Assembly (NCBI GenBank): GCA_949358305.1
Contig: OX442321.1
Span: forward strand, 3,311,605 to 3,375,604
Source: Strigamia acuminata
Lineage: Eukaryota > Arthropoda > Chilopoda > Geophilomorpha > Linotaeniidae
Direction: 5' to 3'
Length of the DNA stretch: 64,000 bases
This document shows, piece by piece, positions 1 through 9,498 of the stretch. How positions within the stretch are numbered: the stretch's first letter is position 1; each line of letters opens with the position of its first letter. The position numbers were made by a program, and so were the translations under genes. Below the pieces are notes generated by a model, which worked only from the letters and a program-made list of their open reading frames with translations, was not told where the DNA came from and made no database searches.

Positions 1-2318
1 GTCAGAGCTTCGTTGTACCGAGCGTTTGCTTCGGTGTGCTTCTTCTCAACAAATGCAAAAATAGCGGTGAAGCTGTCTCCTCTAGGGGCGTTCATGTCCC
101 GTAAGACTTTCGTCGCGGTTGGGTTTAGACCCTGTTCGAAGAGAGCCTTTTGCGCGTGTTGATTAAATGGCTTGTCCATTTCTCGAAACATGCTATCTGC
201 TCGCTGCACATATTCTCTCAGCGTTTCTCCGGGAGCTTGTTGCATAGAGCTTACTCTTTTTTGGATTTCTTGGCTTGTCTCGCCATATTGGTTGTGAAAC
301 TTGATAACAAAGTCTTCCCAGTTTTGGGGCTGGACCTTGTTATACCAGATTCTGGCTCGGTGTATGAGCATTTCCGGTATTCCTCGTGCGACCATTTCGT
401 CGGGTTCCGCTCCTAATCGGTTTATCGTCAAAGCGACTTCGTCGAGAAAGAAGTTTCCGGCGTTCCATGATCCGTCAAACTTGGTTAGTCGTAAAGTTGT
501 CCATTTGATGTTGTTATCCTTGCGGGCGTACACCCATCGGTCCGCAGAATATCGTTTCAACAATCCTTCGCTCCGATCGTCTTCTTCGGCATTTTGGCTG
601 TGATTTTGTTGGAATTTTCGGTCAACTGCCTGAAGGAGTTCATCCTTTATTGCTTGAAGTTTATCGCCCAGCGAGCCAGTCTCACTAAGCAATGGCGACG
701 ATCGATTGTTGTCGGAAGGAAGACTTGGAAAGTGGGTGCCATGTCTTACTGATCCGATTTGGTTTGGCTGGAACGGAGTCTGTCCTCGTAACCCTACGGG
801 ATCCGGGTTGTTCGTAAGGTCTTGTGCTACCGTTGAGTTATCCGGGTTTGTTTTCGTGAGAACGGAGGTCTGACTTAATTGGGTTCCAGGTAGTATCAGG
901 TTGTCTAGTCGAGTCCCCGTGGGGTTTCCGTCCACCTTTTTAATGAAGGTATAGGCGTTTCTCCCAGCGTAGGCTTCGGCGGCGTGCTTCTTCTCGAGGT
1001 GGTTTTTTACTGCGTTAATTTCCTCGAGTGTCGGCATGGCTAATTTATTACGACCTGCCTCGTTTCGTATTTGATTCTTTTGATTTATGCATCGAATCAG
1101 CTCGGCGTTGGGGTCACTCGGATGCGTGCTACTGGTTTGGCCAGTCTTCATCGCAAATGAATTTTTTAGCGCCCATGACTCGGCACCCTGATTATTTCGA
1201 CGGTCTTGTACAAACGCCTCGTAAAGTTCCCCTTGGACTTCATCCGATTCGTTTACTATGCTGTCCAATGCGGTAACTCGAATACTGCTGTGGGAAGCCA
1301 GCGAGTCGATGCTTTCGCTGTCCGAGGCTTGTTCTTCACCGGTCTCGGTCTGTTGTCGATCCGCTCCGACCCGACGTCGTTTCTCTCCGCGTCTCGTCGA
1401 ATCGTCTGCTGCTCTCTTCTCGGTCTTTTGATTTACCAGGTCGATTACCCTTTCGAGTTCTTCATACGGGTCCTTGTCCTGGTCGATCTCGATACCGTGC
1501 GCGCAGGCTTCTCGAGTCACTTCGATTGCTTTAGCGACCAATTCCTTAGCTGAGTAGGATCGCTCTGGGGAGTCTTGCCTAGAGTCTGTCTCCGAGCGTC
1601 GACTCGACCCGTTATTTGGTGGCGGGGCTTTGTAACCTTTCGCCATCTCTCGCTCGATGATTTGCCGTTTTGCTAGCAGTTCGCGATTCAATTCACGCTC
1701 TAGCGCGATTTGTTTTTCTTGGCTTTCCCGGGCGGCGGCCATTTGTTTGGCTTGGCGTTCGCGGGCCAAATTTTGTTCTATGGCGGCTAGCTTTTCACGA
1801 TGCTCTTTAGCCAATTCCTCCATCAATTCGTTCTTCTTTGCCTCCAATGCGTCTGCTCTGGCTTGCTCGGCTCGAGCGGCCTCGTTAACAATGGCGGCGC
1901 CTGTGTTTGCTGCCTTCGTCAACAGCGCCATCAGGTCCAACTCGCTGGCGTCTTTTCCGACTTCTCTTGGGCTTCTCAGTCCGAATTGTGGATTCTCGAA
2001 CGATTTATTCAGTCTATTCGTTTCGTGAGAGTTACTTGTTCCGAACTCGCCTCCCGTAAATAGGAGTTGTCTAGCGAGGGGAAGGTATTCGCTCGTTGGT
2101 TCCGTTAGAATTTCGGTCGAGCTAGTCTCGATTCCTTGTTCTACGCGGTTCGCTTCTTCCGCTTTCCGACGCTCGATTTCTTCGGCCTTTTGACGGTCGA
2201 TTTCTTCGGCTTTCTGGCGTTCGACTTCTTCGGCTTTTTGACGCTCGATTTCTTCGGCTTCTTTTTTCTCCTTTTCGTCGTTGCGCTTTTTTCTGTCTTC
2301 AGCGGTGGTTTTCGTCAT
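1..2318 (-). CDS. gypsy-1 Gag polyprotein, 3' part beyond window
   Basis: The minus strand is open from the ATG at 2318 to the left edge, about 772 codons with no stop. Residues about 1-45 are a charged coiled coil built on repeats of QKAEEIER. A second Ala/Glu/Lys-rich coiled-coil region follows (about residues 125-220), then a Ser/Asp-rich linker. The last ~170 residues look like an LTR-retrotransposon capsid region: KFDGSWNAGNFFLDEV, then RARIWYNKVQPQNWEDFVIKF and a GETLREYVQRA-like stretch, the order expected in the Retrotrans_gag family. The ATG lies 72 bases inside a PBS and LTR, as expected for gag. Protease and pol would lie to the left, outside the window. Gag would form the cytoplasmic particle that packages element RNA. 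The family is inferred from the capsid pattern; the exact clade is unknown. Confidence 0.8.
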   Translation of the reverse strand, partial: MTKTTAEDRKKRNDEKEKKEAEEIERQKAEEVERQKAEEIDRQKAEEIERRKAEEANRVEQGIETSSTEILTEPTSEYLPLARQLLFTGGEFGTSNSHETNRLNKSFENPQFGLRSPREVGKDASELDLMALLTKAANTGAAIVNEAARAEQARADALEAKKNELMEELAKEHREKLAAIEQNLARERQAKQMAAARESQEKQIALERELNRELLAKRQIIEREMAKGYKAPPPNNGSSRRSETDSRQDSPERSYSAKELVAKAIEVTREACAHGIEIDQDKDPYEELERVIDLVNQKTEKRAADDSTRRGEKRRRVGADRQQTETGEEQASDSESIDSLASHSSIRVTALDSIVNESDEVQGELYEAFVQDRRNNQGAESWALKNSFAMKTGQTSSTHPSDPNAELIRCINQKNQIRNEAGRNKLAMPTLEEINAVKNHLEKKHAAEAYAGRNAYTFIKKVDGNPTGTRLDNLILPGTQLSQTSVLTKTNPDNSTVAQDLTNNPDPVGLRGQTPFQPNQIGSVRHGTHFPSLPSDNNRSSPLLSETGSLGDKLQAIKDELLQAVDRKFQQNHSQNAEEDDRSEGLLKRYSADRWVYARKDNNIKWTTLRLTKFDGSWNAGNFFLDEVALTINRLGAEPDEMVARGIPEMLIHRARIWYNKVQPQNWEDFVIKFHNQYGETSQEIQKRVSSMQQAPGETLREYVQRADSMFREMDKPFNQHAQKALFEQGLNPTATKVLRDMNAPRGDSFTAIFAFVEKKHTEANARYNEAL

Positions 2319-2390
2319 TTCTTACGATATAATGATCGATCGAAAGATCCCGGTTATTATTTAAAGTATTGTCTTAAGGTTAGCAAATCT

Positions 2391-2408
2391 ATCCCGGACA
2401 GACCCCCA
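2391..2408 (-). promoter_or_regulatory. gypsy-1 primer-binding site (tRNA-Pro-like)
   Basis: The minus strand reads TGGGGGTCTGTCCGGGAT, two bases (CG) inside the LTR end. It matches 15 of 18 bases of the tRNA-Pro PBS known from murine retroviruses. Gypsy-2 has the same CG spacer. Confidence 0.65.
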
Positions 2409-2410
2409 CG

Positions 2411-2981
2411 TGTCGTGATTCGACTTTGTGGTTAAATATAATAAATAATAGTACTCGGGAATATGATATATGTTGCAAATACTGCTTTATTAAACACGCT
2501 TACTAATACAGTATAAGATAAGATGATTCCAATGGTGGTCCTCGGATTCTTCTGCGAATACGAGTCGCCGCTAAACAATGGCGGATCCAATTGTTTAGTC
2601 CTACGCGTGGTCTGTGTTGTTGTCTAGGGTTATTTTCCACGTGTTATAATGAACACGCGAGAATTCGCTTTCTCGTGCGAATTAAACGAATATCGCTTGG
2701 ATATTTATTCTAGCGTAGATTGGCTACGCTAAATAAATGTGGCTGTTGTACAGTTGAATGGTCAGCGGGCACCGGTCCTCGATCAATCCGTGAAACGGCC
2801 TGAAAGGTGAGGTAAATGGTGCTCTTGCTGAAATGTGGTAACTGTAGTGACGTTTCCGGTCAGGTTCGGCAATATATACCAACCGGAAGTGACGTCATAT
2901 GCAAATCATCGTGATTATGCAGGTTCGCAGAAACCGGAGACTAGCCAGTCTAGTCACCGTTTCTGACGCACTCTAGTGTCA
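2411..2981 (-). repeat. gypsy-1 5' LTR (right end tentative)
   Basis: On the minus strand the LTR ends ...AATCACGACA next to the PBS. A polyadenylation signal AATAAA is near 2486, and a TATA box with upstream sites lies at 2873-2906, so U3 must extend further right. I place the outer end at the TGACAC at 2981, which gives TG...CA ends. No second LTR copy is in the window, so this edge is a guess. Confidence 0.55.
2873..2906 (-). promoter_or_regulatory. gypsy-1 U3 core promoter: octamer, CRE, ETS, TATA
   Basis: Reading toward gag: octamer ATTTGCAT (2906-2899), palindromic CRE TGACGTCA (2897-2890), ETS-type ACTTCCGGT (2890-2882) overlapping the CRE, then TATATA (2878-2873). The composite ETS/CRE plus octamer just upstream of a TATA box is a compact enhancer-promoter arrangement. 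A further TGACG half-site lies near 2848. Factor use is inferred from motif identity only. Confidence 0.5.
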
Positions 2982-4778
2982 AGAATTCATAATAAGATAA
3001 TTACCACTAATTATTGCTTCTGGTGATGCCGAATCACCACAAGTTCTTAATGTCTTTTATGCTTTATATTGCCACGTGGGCTGACATTCCAACTGAAATA
3101 ATTTTTCTAACGGTTTTTACAGTCTGTCTATCTCTCGACTCTGTCGACAGTCTACGTCTTTGCCAGGCATTCTCACAGTCTAAGACAACTCATTCTCTTG
3201 AAAACAGCTTTAAGACCACCTGTGGTCTGCCTATTTTGCCAATAGAATGCTTGAACATGGTGTCCTTCTTAAACCAGGATGACAAAAACAAATTACATGA
3301 CCTGCATGTTGCCAGAAGAGTTTTTAAATGAAAATAATAATAATACGATGACGATAGAAAAACAGAAAAATAGAAAATAGGAATTGACGAAATCCAGTGT
3401 TATTTTTGGTACGATTCTTATTTCGATTTCTGCTTGAGTTTTCGTGTTCGACTGAAATAATTTCCTTAAACAAGATAGGATGATTTTGAGAGAGAAATGA
3501 GAGACCGTTTTATCATTGAGTGTCTCATGCCGCCCAAAGTTAGTTAAATAACGTTAACAATACTCAGACCCACGTTATAGCAAGAAGAAAAACTGATTCT
3601 CTCTTTGTATCTTACCAACTTGTGTAAAGTTAATTTTTAGAATATTTACAAGTTTTAATAAGTGAATGTACCATAAGAAAAAGATTGATCTCTCATATGA
3701 GGAAAAGAAAATATTTTCAAGACTTTAGATTTAATTTTAATTACATAATTCAAGATGAAATTCTTACAATTTAAATTTATGATTTCAACCATTGCCATGG
3801 ATGTGTGTTGGCCACTGGCGAGTGTGTTGGGGGATCAGGGCAAATTGTCCATGTGTAGTTTTGTAACACCAGGCTGCGGAGGTGAAGCAGCTGCAGTTGC
3901 TGGCAAAGATTCCGATCTCTCATCATTTAAAAAAAAATATAATTAAAGAATTTACAAATAATTTTTGCAATTTATACCAATAAAGGAGCACTAAATGGCT
4001 GATGTTCCACGCAATAACAGTAAAACAAATATCAAATGTGATTATAACGAATGGGTTTGTGCTTTCTTCGGTTTTGCTGGTCGTTTTAGAGTTCATATTT
4101 CCAGAAAAATGATGTTATTGTTGCATGACGTAATAGCAATGATGAAGTGCAATAATTACTTGTCAAATAAACCTTTGCCATTGCGTTATTCTCAACAATT
4201 ACTCATCTTTTCTACTTATTTCCACTCCTTTTATCCCTGATCACAGTTGATCCACCCAATCAACATGTGATCAAGTTGACCTAATAGTATTTTTCCTTTA
4301 CCAAATCACTTCTCTTCCGACCTTCGACCAGGTTTTATCTTTTAGAACTAGCTAGAGCTAGTCACCCACATGGATCCAGGTTGGGAGTAAGAGATTTTGT
4401 TGTTTTTTAACCTCCTCTGCAGATCGATGTAGAGACTAAATTAAAAAAACTAGATAAATAAACTATAAACAATAATCTGCAAACAAAAACTGCAAGCCCA
4501 AATGAAATTTACAATAGTCTGATAGTCAAATATAATAGTAAAAAATAACTGGCTCTGATTGGTCTATGCACATGGCTGAAAATCACGGGTTAAAAACAAG
4601 CAATTCTTTTTTTTACTCGTTTATTTTTCAATTTTTTTCCTCCTTTCTCTGCTAACGTGTTGCCTAATTTGGACCTCAAGGTGGGGAGGCGCGCGGACCT
4701 CTGTCACACCTGTCTTTAAGTACCTTCGGTGAAATAGCACTTGAGAAGTAAAAATTAGTTTTTGTAAATAAAAAAATA
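2982..4778. other. AT-rich spacer without a convincing gene
   Basis: No conserved coding region seen. A short plus ORF at 3014-3331 ends with a faint F-box-like pattern (LPIECL, SFLNQDD), too weak to call. Other short ORFs look random. About 30 bases near 4541 resemble a stretch near 27534, suggesting an old dispersed repeat. Confidence 0.5.
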
Positions 4779-5309
4779 TGTGAAAACCGACACGGTTTTA
4801 CATATTAATTAGTAAATTTTAATTGTTTTTTATAATAATGTGAAATTTTGATTTATTGCTGATTTTAATTATTCATTAATTGTTATTTGATTTGATGTGT
4901 TGTTGATTTAATTTTGACAAACTATTATTTTTATTGTATTTTATTTAAATTCCTTCAAAGTTGTATTTAATTTAATTTGAAGTTGTTACTTTTTAACTTG
5001 AACCTTTTCCCTTGCTTTTCTGAGAATTCACTCACCTTTGCAAGGTGTTAGCAATTATCTTGCGCTCCCCTTTTGGAGCGCATCATCTTTTCTCTGTGTG
5101 CTTTACTTGTAGCACAGAAATATTTGTCATTTGTTTCTTTGTATTTTAATTACCACTGTTCTGAAAAGAATAAAGTTTAGTCTTGAAGAAGTTTTTGAAC
5201 CAACAAGTTGTGCTTCTTTATTTCTCATTTTCATACATTAATTTGAAATTTAGTATTGTTAACCAGGAAATTAATGAACTATCCGCAAGTATTCATCTTG
5301 CATTTCAAA
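4779..5309 (+). repeat. BEL-1 5' LTR
   Basis: It starts TGTGAAAACC and ends TTCAAA. It repeats at 24646-25176 with a constant offset of 19,867 and no differences seen. A polyadenylation signal GAATAAA occurs near 5168. Most of U3 is AT-rich. Confidence 0.92.
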
Positions 5310-5311
5310 TT

Positions 5312-5329
5312 TGGTGCCGAAACCCGGGA
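5312..5329 (+). promoter_or_regulatory. BEL-1 primer-binding site
   Basis: TGGTGCCGAAACCCGGGA lies 2 bases after the 5' LTR. It begins with TGG, as a PBS pairing to a tRNA CCA end must. I did not assign the tRNA. Confidence 0.75.
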
Positions 5330-5372
5330 AAACATCTAAGTAATTCCCCACATCACACGCTGAATCACAAAT

Positions 5373-5596
5373 ATGGTACGCGTGTACGAGATAAAGAGGC
5401 GAGCGCTCACGACGGCCGTTGCTGCTGCCAACGCCCTGATGACCACTATCACCACGGGAGTCAACAACGCAGCCCTATTGTCGAAGGACGAACTCGCCCT
5501 TTGGTCGCAACAACTCAACCAAAAATTACTCAGAGCACAAAAATCGTTTGAAGTCTGTTTGGAACAAGCCAAGTCGGAACACGAGATCGATGAAAC
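5373..5596 (+). CDS. BEL-1 Gag, N-terminal piece (cut by gypsy-2)
   Basis: The reading frame starts at ATG 5373, 43 bases past the PBS, and encodes about 74 residues before gypsy-2 begins at 5597. The sequence is Ala/Thr-rich then Lys/Glu-rich (LWSQQLNQKLLRAQKSFEVC), a helical BEL Gag start. The same frame resumes at 19604 after one copy of the AAAC target duplication is discounted, so before the insertion this was one continuous gag-pol ORF. The apparent downstream codons to 5621 belong to the gypsy-2 LTR. As it stands it encodes only a short fragment. Confidence 0.88.
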
Positions 5597-7186
5597 TGTG
5601 ACGATTACCTTCTGGAGATAGCAATTGCTAAACTAAAGTGTGAACTATCTGTGTGAAAATGTAAAATATGCAAACCTGATGTTTTCTCAAAACATATAAC
5701 ATTTATTCCGGTTTGAACCTTATATAAATACTATGCCTACAAGTGGCTAAAATGACGAGAAGTTAAACTATACAGTTGTTTGGCAAAAGCCCTGAAATAA
5801 TATCATTTGAAGGCTTCAGTCATGCAATAAGAATTTGTAACGGTCTTATTGCTGTGACGTAAAAGATGTCATCTATGAATGGCTTTGGCTTCTAAATGGT
5901 CCGGGGTTTGGTTCTAAAAGGCGTGTAAATGGTTAGGCTGGGTGGGTTATATCCGAGAGGTGCGGTTGACTTTTCTGTATCGTCACACACATCGCATCGC
6001 AGATAATTGTTGTAATCAATAATTACCGCGAGATGTAACAATGTGAGAATAAATATTCATATTAATTCTATGGAATTAATCATGATATTTTAGAGTCACA
6101 AACTTAACTAAAACTATGAAAATAAGTAAAATATATTAAAATAGCGCCGAGCTATTTTTTGCCCCGAGTGCAATCAACATCTAAGTTAGACTTAAATGTT
6201 CCGTCAAACCAATAACGAATTGAATCGAAATATCTCGCAGGAAAGGTTATCCATCGCCGGGAAATTACTCCACTCGGTCCTGGCTGGCGGGAGAGTAACC
6301 GGGAAATTACTCCGCGTCGATTACTCTGATAATGCGTCTGTGAAATATAAATACTCCACTCTAGATTCTACATTACCAATGCGTCTGTGAATTTTACTCC
6401 ACTCTAGATTCTGCACTCTACAACGGAATGTTGGCATGAAGCTGGAGGGAGTGCGTCTGTGGGTTGTACCCCACTCTAGATACTACACTTAAATGTGTCT
6501 GTGAATTACTCACTCTAGTTACAACATTTCTACAACGGAATGTTGGCATGAAGAGGCGGGCAGTGTGTCTGTGAGTCTTCTACCCACTCTAGATACTTAC
6601 ACTAAATACAAAGTATTTCTACAACGGATTGTCGGAACGCAGAGAAGTATAATATGTGCTCAAGTAATATCAGTATCAAACAAAAACAGAACAAGAGCGA
6701 GCTATATCCGTTTTGCAGGGGGATATATACTCGGTGAGGAGAATAGCTGTTCAGTGATCCAATGGGATCACTGGGCAGTCAAATCCATCCAATCCTAGGT
6801 CATAGGAAGTGGATACTCAGGACATAGTCTTCTACTAGGTCCAAAACAGGAACTGGATACGCAGGACACATTTTGGATTAAGTCCCTTTGACTATAATCC
6901 AAAAGGAGTCCAACTCACAGTGGGTGATGGGGGGTGACTTCACCAGGTGTAGAGGTTGCACATAATTCAATAGAATTATGTGACAAATAAATCAACTAGC
7001 ATTTAAACATCCAAAAGTATTTAAAAGTGTCTAAAGTTGCAGTGGAATAAAATATAAATAGTAATTTATATTTTATTCACTCAAAAATTGTCGAAATTTG
7101 AATTTACCGCTAAAACGCATCAGCGCCATCTATTGGTGAAGGAATCGTCCTATACTAACAAAGTGCATGACAGTGTAACCGTCACA
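5597..7186 (-). repeat. gypsy-2 3' LTR
   Basis: This is the left copy of the 1590-bp LTR. On the minus strand a TATA-like TATATAT lies near 6727-6721 and an AATAAA near 5704. U3 holds five spaced copies of a motif with GTGTCTGTG and CACTCTAG (6331-6591, plus-strand reading). Short ORFs inside it (6196-6390, 6565-6798) occur identically in the other LTR and are not genes. Confidence 0.95.
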
Positions 7187-7198
7187 AGTCCCCCTTAA
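7187..7198 (-). promoter_or_regulatory. gypsy-2 polypurine tract
   Basis: The minus strand reads TTAAGGGGGACT directly before the 3' LTR start TGTGACGG. This is the expected position and composition of the plus-strand DNA primer. Confidence 0.8.
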
Positions 7199-7842
7199 AT
7201 ATATGTTAATACCTGTATTAACATACTATTTATTCCGAATATCTTGAGGATCAAGACCACACTGTCATCTAGGGGACTCGAGCTGTAATCCTTGGTAAGC
7301 AAAAACCTTTATTTTATATCTTAATAGTATAAATAAAGAGTATTTCTTAATCAAATGCTTCAAAAAATATTTATTAAGGTTATAAAACTTTCAATTATCA
7401 ATAATAACTTCCATCTCTCTTTACAGGTGGACTTTCAACTGCATCAAGAAAAGGCGATAACTTAAACTAACATCAAACTCTTGTACCAAACAAATGATTA
7501 ATAAAATTTAACAATTATTTTCACAAAACTTAACTTCTCACTGGAAATATAATGATTTGCAAAATAACACTTTACACGTTAAAATTCAAGTATTAAAATT
7601 AGTATTCATTTAAACAAACTCACATTGACTCGTAATCAAATTTTAACAAAATTGTTAATTTAAATATTAAAGATCTTTGAATTATTCACAAAAACGGCAT
7701 AAAATACACCTGAACCTGACTAAATCTTTGTTTCAACTCGGGTCAAGAAATGGAGATGGAGAAAATGGACTCGTTACTTCTGGTCTTGCCTTAAAAGGGA
7801 AGATATCGGGAAAGTAACGGATCCCGACATCGTTGACGCTTT
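7199..7842 (-). other. gypsy-2 3' untranslated region
   Basis: AT-rich stretch between the extra ORF and the polypurine tract. No coding potential or structure noticed. Confidence 0.6.
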
Positions 7843-9498
7843 CTAGTCCAACTCTTCATCCTCAATAAATCCTTCCATGGATGTAACAACTTCCGAGACG
7901 GCTGCGGGTGGAGAATTAAGTTGAATAGCTACCAATTCCGGTACTACATCTGTCTCAACGTCATGGGCCAGGGGATTCAGGAGCATTCTGTGTTGTTCCT
8001 CGGTGAATACTTCCAGGGGATCAGGCCCTCCTAACGGAATGGTGTTAGCGCTGGTTGGCTCGGAGAAAACCAAGTGATGGTCGGGTAAGCCGGAGTGCCA
8101 TCCCTCACGAATCAACGGGTGTGCTGCTGCTGAGACCTGTTGCAAAATCTTACACCAAATAAAAGAGCGAGTTTGAAAAGATTCCGGCCGGGATGGATGA
8201 AAAATCCATTGGATCACGGCCAGTGGCACGCTCAAATCTGGAATTCGGTCGTTTGAAATCGACACACTAATACGCTTAGCTGCTTCCAATAAAATTGGGA
8301 AATAATGTTCCACTTCTGCCTTCGTTTGTTCCGTGAGTGACATGTCTGGTCTCGGCATATATGGGTGGACCAGTAAAATAACCGGTTCAGCAGCGTTGTT
8401 TACTTCGGGGAGCGGAATAGTCGCTACGATCATGTTGTTAGCCGAAGTTCCCTCTGGAGAAGCGGCGGCTTGCGGACCAGAATCGGCTGCAACCGGCGGA
8501 GAATCAGACGCAGTAACTGACGTTGGTTCGTTTGCCGGAATGCTTTCTGCTGAGACAACTGGAGTCCCATCAATCGCAGGGGTGGGAGTTTCCGGCTCGC
8601 GTTGTGGCTCCGTAAATCCTCCTCGTGGAGTCGAGGTGCTGGACATTTGTGCCGGGTCTACATAAATAGCCTGCTCCGGGCCCTGGTGGATGAGGCCACA
8701 TTCGCGACACATCGCCCAATTGCGTGCTGTCGGCGTACTTAGCCCCTTGACGATAAATGGAAGAATTTCTTCATTCCACATGCTGGATATGGCAACGCGT
8801 TTACCACCGTGACAGTTCACGCAGACTACGGCGTGAATGCCGGATAACAAGGACGACAACCATCCGCATCCTGCGCACAATGGGCAGAACATCAGCTTCG
8901 ACTTTGGCATGATGTTAGTCCCCAAGGCGGCAGCTTCCATATCTCGAAATACGTGTTCTCTTCGCTGCTTCCGGTAACTTGGCAAATTTAGCTCCGATAT
9001 CGAACGAGCTTGCGATGTTGGGCGGGTCAGCGCTTCGGATGAAGATGCCAACGTGGACTTGGTGGGTCCTTTGGATTTGCCAGTCTTGCCTCGACTAGCG
9101 GTATCACGCGGATTTCGTGGTCGGGCAAACTGCCTGCTGGTAGCTGGAGGCGGAGCTTCTTCAACCGATTCTTCTTCTTGTGAGAAGTCATCTTGGCGCC
9201 GTCTCCTCGAGGCAGAACGGGAGTATTGTGACGAGTCGTCAGAAAAATCCCAATTCGGCGCATCATAGGTTACAACACGCTGACTAGCTTGACGGCCTCT
9301 GGAAGGACGCGAGTCGGTCGGGCTAACACCCATGGCGGTCCTAATTCGTGGCGGTACGAGATCCGGGTTATCACGGGCCCAGTTGGCGACGAGCTCGGGG
9401 TCAGAGGAGGGATTAACAAAGCGATAATCCGTCTCTTCCGATTCTTCTGGATCCCAATGCACGTACTGTCGCTTGCTAGCACGACCTCGGCGACTCAT
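7843..9498 (-). CDS. gypsy-2 extra ORF after pol, 551 aa, zinc-binding-like
   Basis: ORF of 551 codons from ATG 9498, in the position where errantivirus-like elements carry env. I do not recognise the family. Residues 1-180 are basic and low complexity (Arg/Ser/Pro-rich, no signal peptide). Residues 205-271 contain a Cys/His cluster: C205, C208, C211, C226, C229, H230, C264, C267 and H271, which suggests one or two zinc sites. Residues 290-370 are Pro/Ala/Thr/Ser-rich. A folded-looking C-terminal part follows (ILLVHPYMPRP through the W-rich segment), then an acidic end (IEDEELD). No transmembrane segment, furin site or fusion peptide was seen, so an envelope role is unlikely. The leader TATTTTCTTGAAG before the ATG could be a splice acceptor for a subgenomic mRNA. 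Nucleic-acid binding is a guess from the Cys pattern. Confidence 0.72.
   Translation of the reverse strand: MSRRGRASKRQYVHWDPEESEETDYRFVNPSSDPELVANWARDNPDLVPPRIRTAMGVSPTDSRPSRGRQASQRVVTYDAPNWDFSDDSSQYSRSASRRRRQDDFSQEEESVEEAPPPATSRQFARPRNPRDTASRGKTGKSKGPTKSTLASSSEALTRPTSQARSISELNLPSYRKQRREHVFRDMEAAALGTNIMPKSKLMFCPLCAGCGWLSSLLSGIHAVVCVNCHGGKRVAISSMWNEEILPFIVKGLSTPTARNWAMCRECGLIHQGPEQAIYVDPAQMSSTSTPRGGFTEPQREPETPTPAIDGTPVVSAESIPANEPTSVTASDSPPVAADSGPQAAASPEGTSANNMIVATIPLPEVNNAAEPVILLVHPYMPRPDMSLTEQTKAEVEHYFPILLEAAKRISVSISNDRIPDLSVPLAVIQWIFHPSRPESFQTRSFIWCKILQQVSAAAHPLIREGWHSGLPDHHLVFSEPTSANTIPLGGPDPLEVFTEEQHRMLLNPLAHDVETDVVPELVAIQLNSPPAAVSEVVTSMEGFIEDEELD

Noticed and set aside
3014-3331. Possible F-box gene
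   Set aside because: Only a short LPIECL...SFLNQDD resemblance at the ORF end; no further domain or splice signals.
5373-5621. Separate 82-aa gene
   Set aside because: It is the start of BEL-1 gag; the last codons belong to the inserted gypsy-2 LTR.
6196-6798. ORFs duplicated at 18609-19211
   Set aside because: They are identical because they sit in the two gypsy-2 LTRs; antisense to the element and not conserved as genes.
9053-9268. Plus-strand ORFs opposite the gypsy-2 and copia genes
   Set aside because: Shadows of the minus-strand coding regions, with no independent features.
7843-9498. Retroviral-type envelope gene
   Set aside because: No signal peptide, membrane anchor or cleavage site; a basic, Cys/His-containing protein instead.
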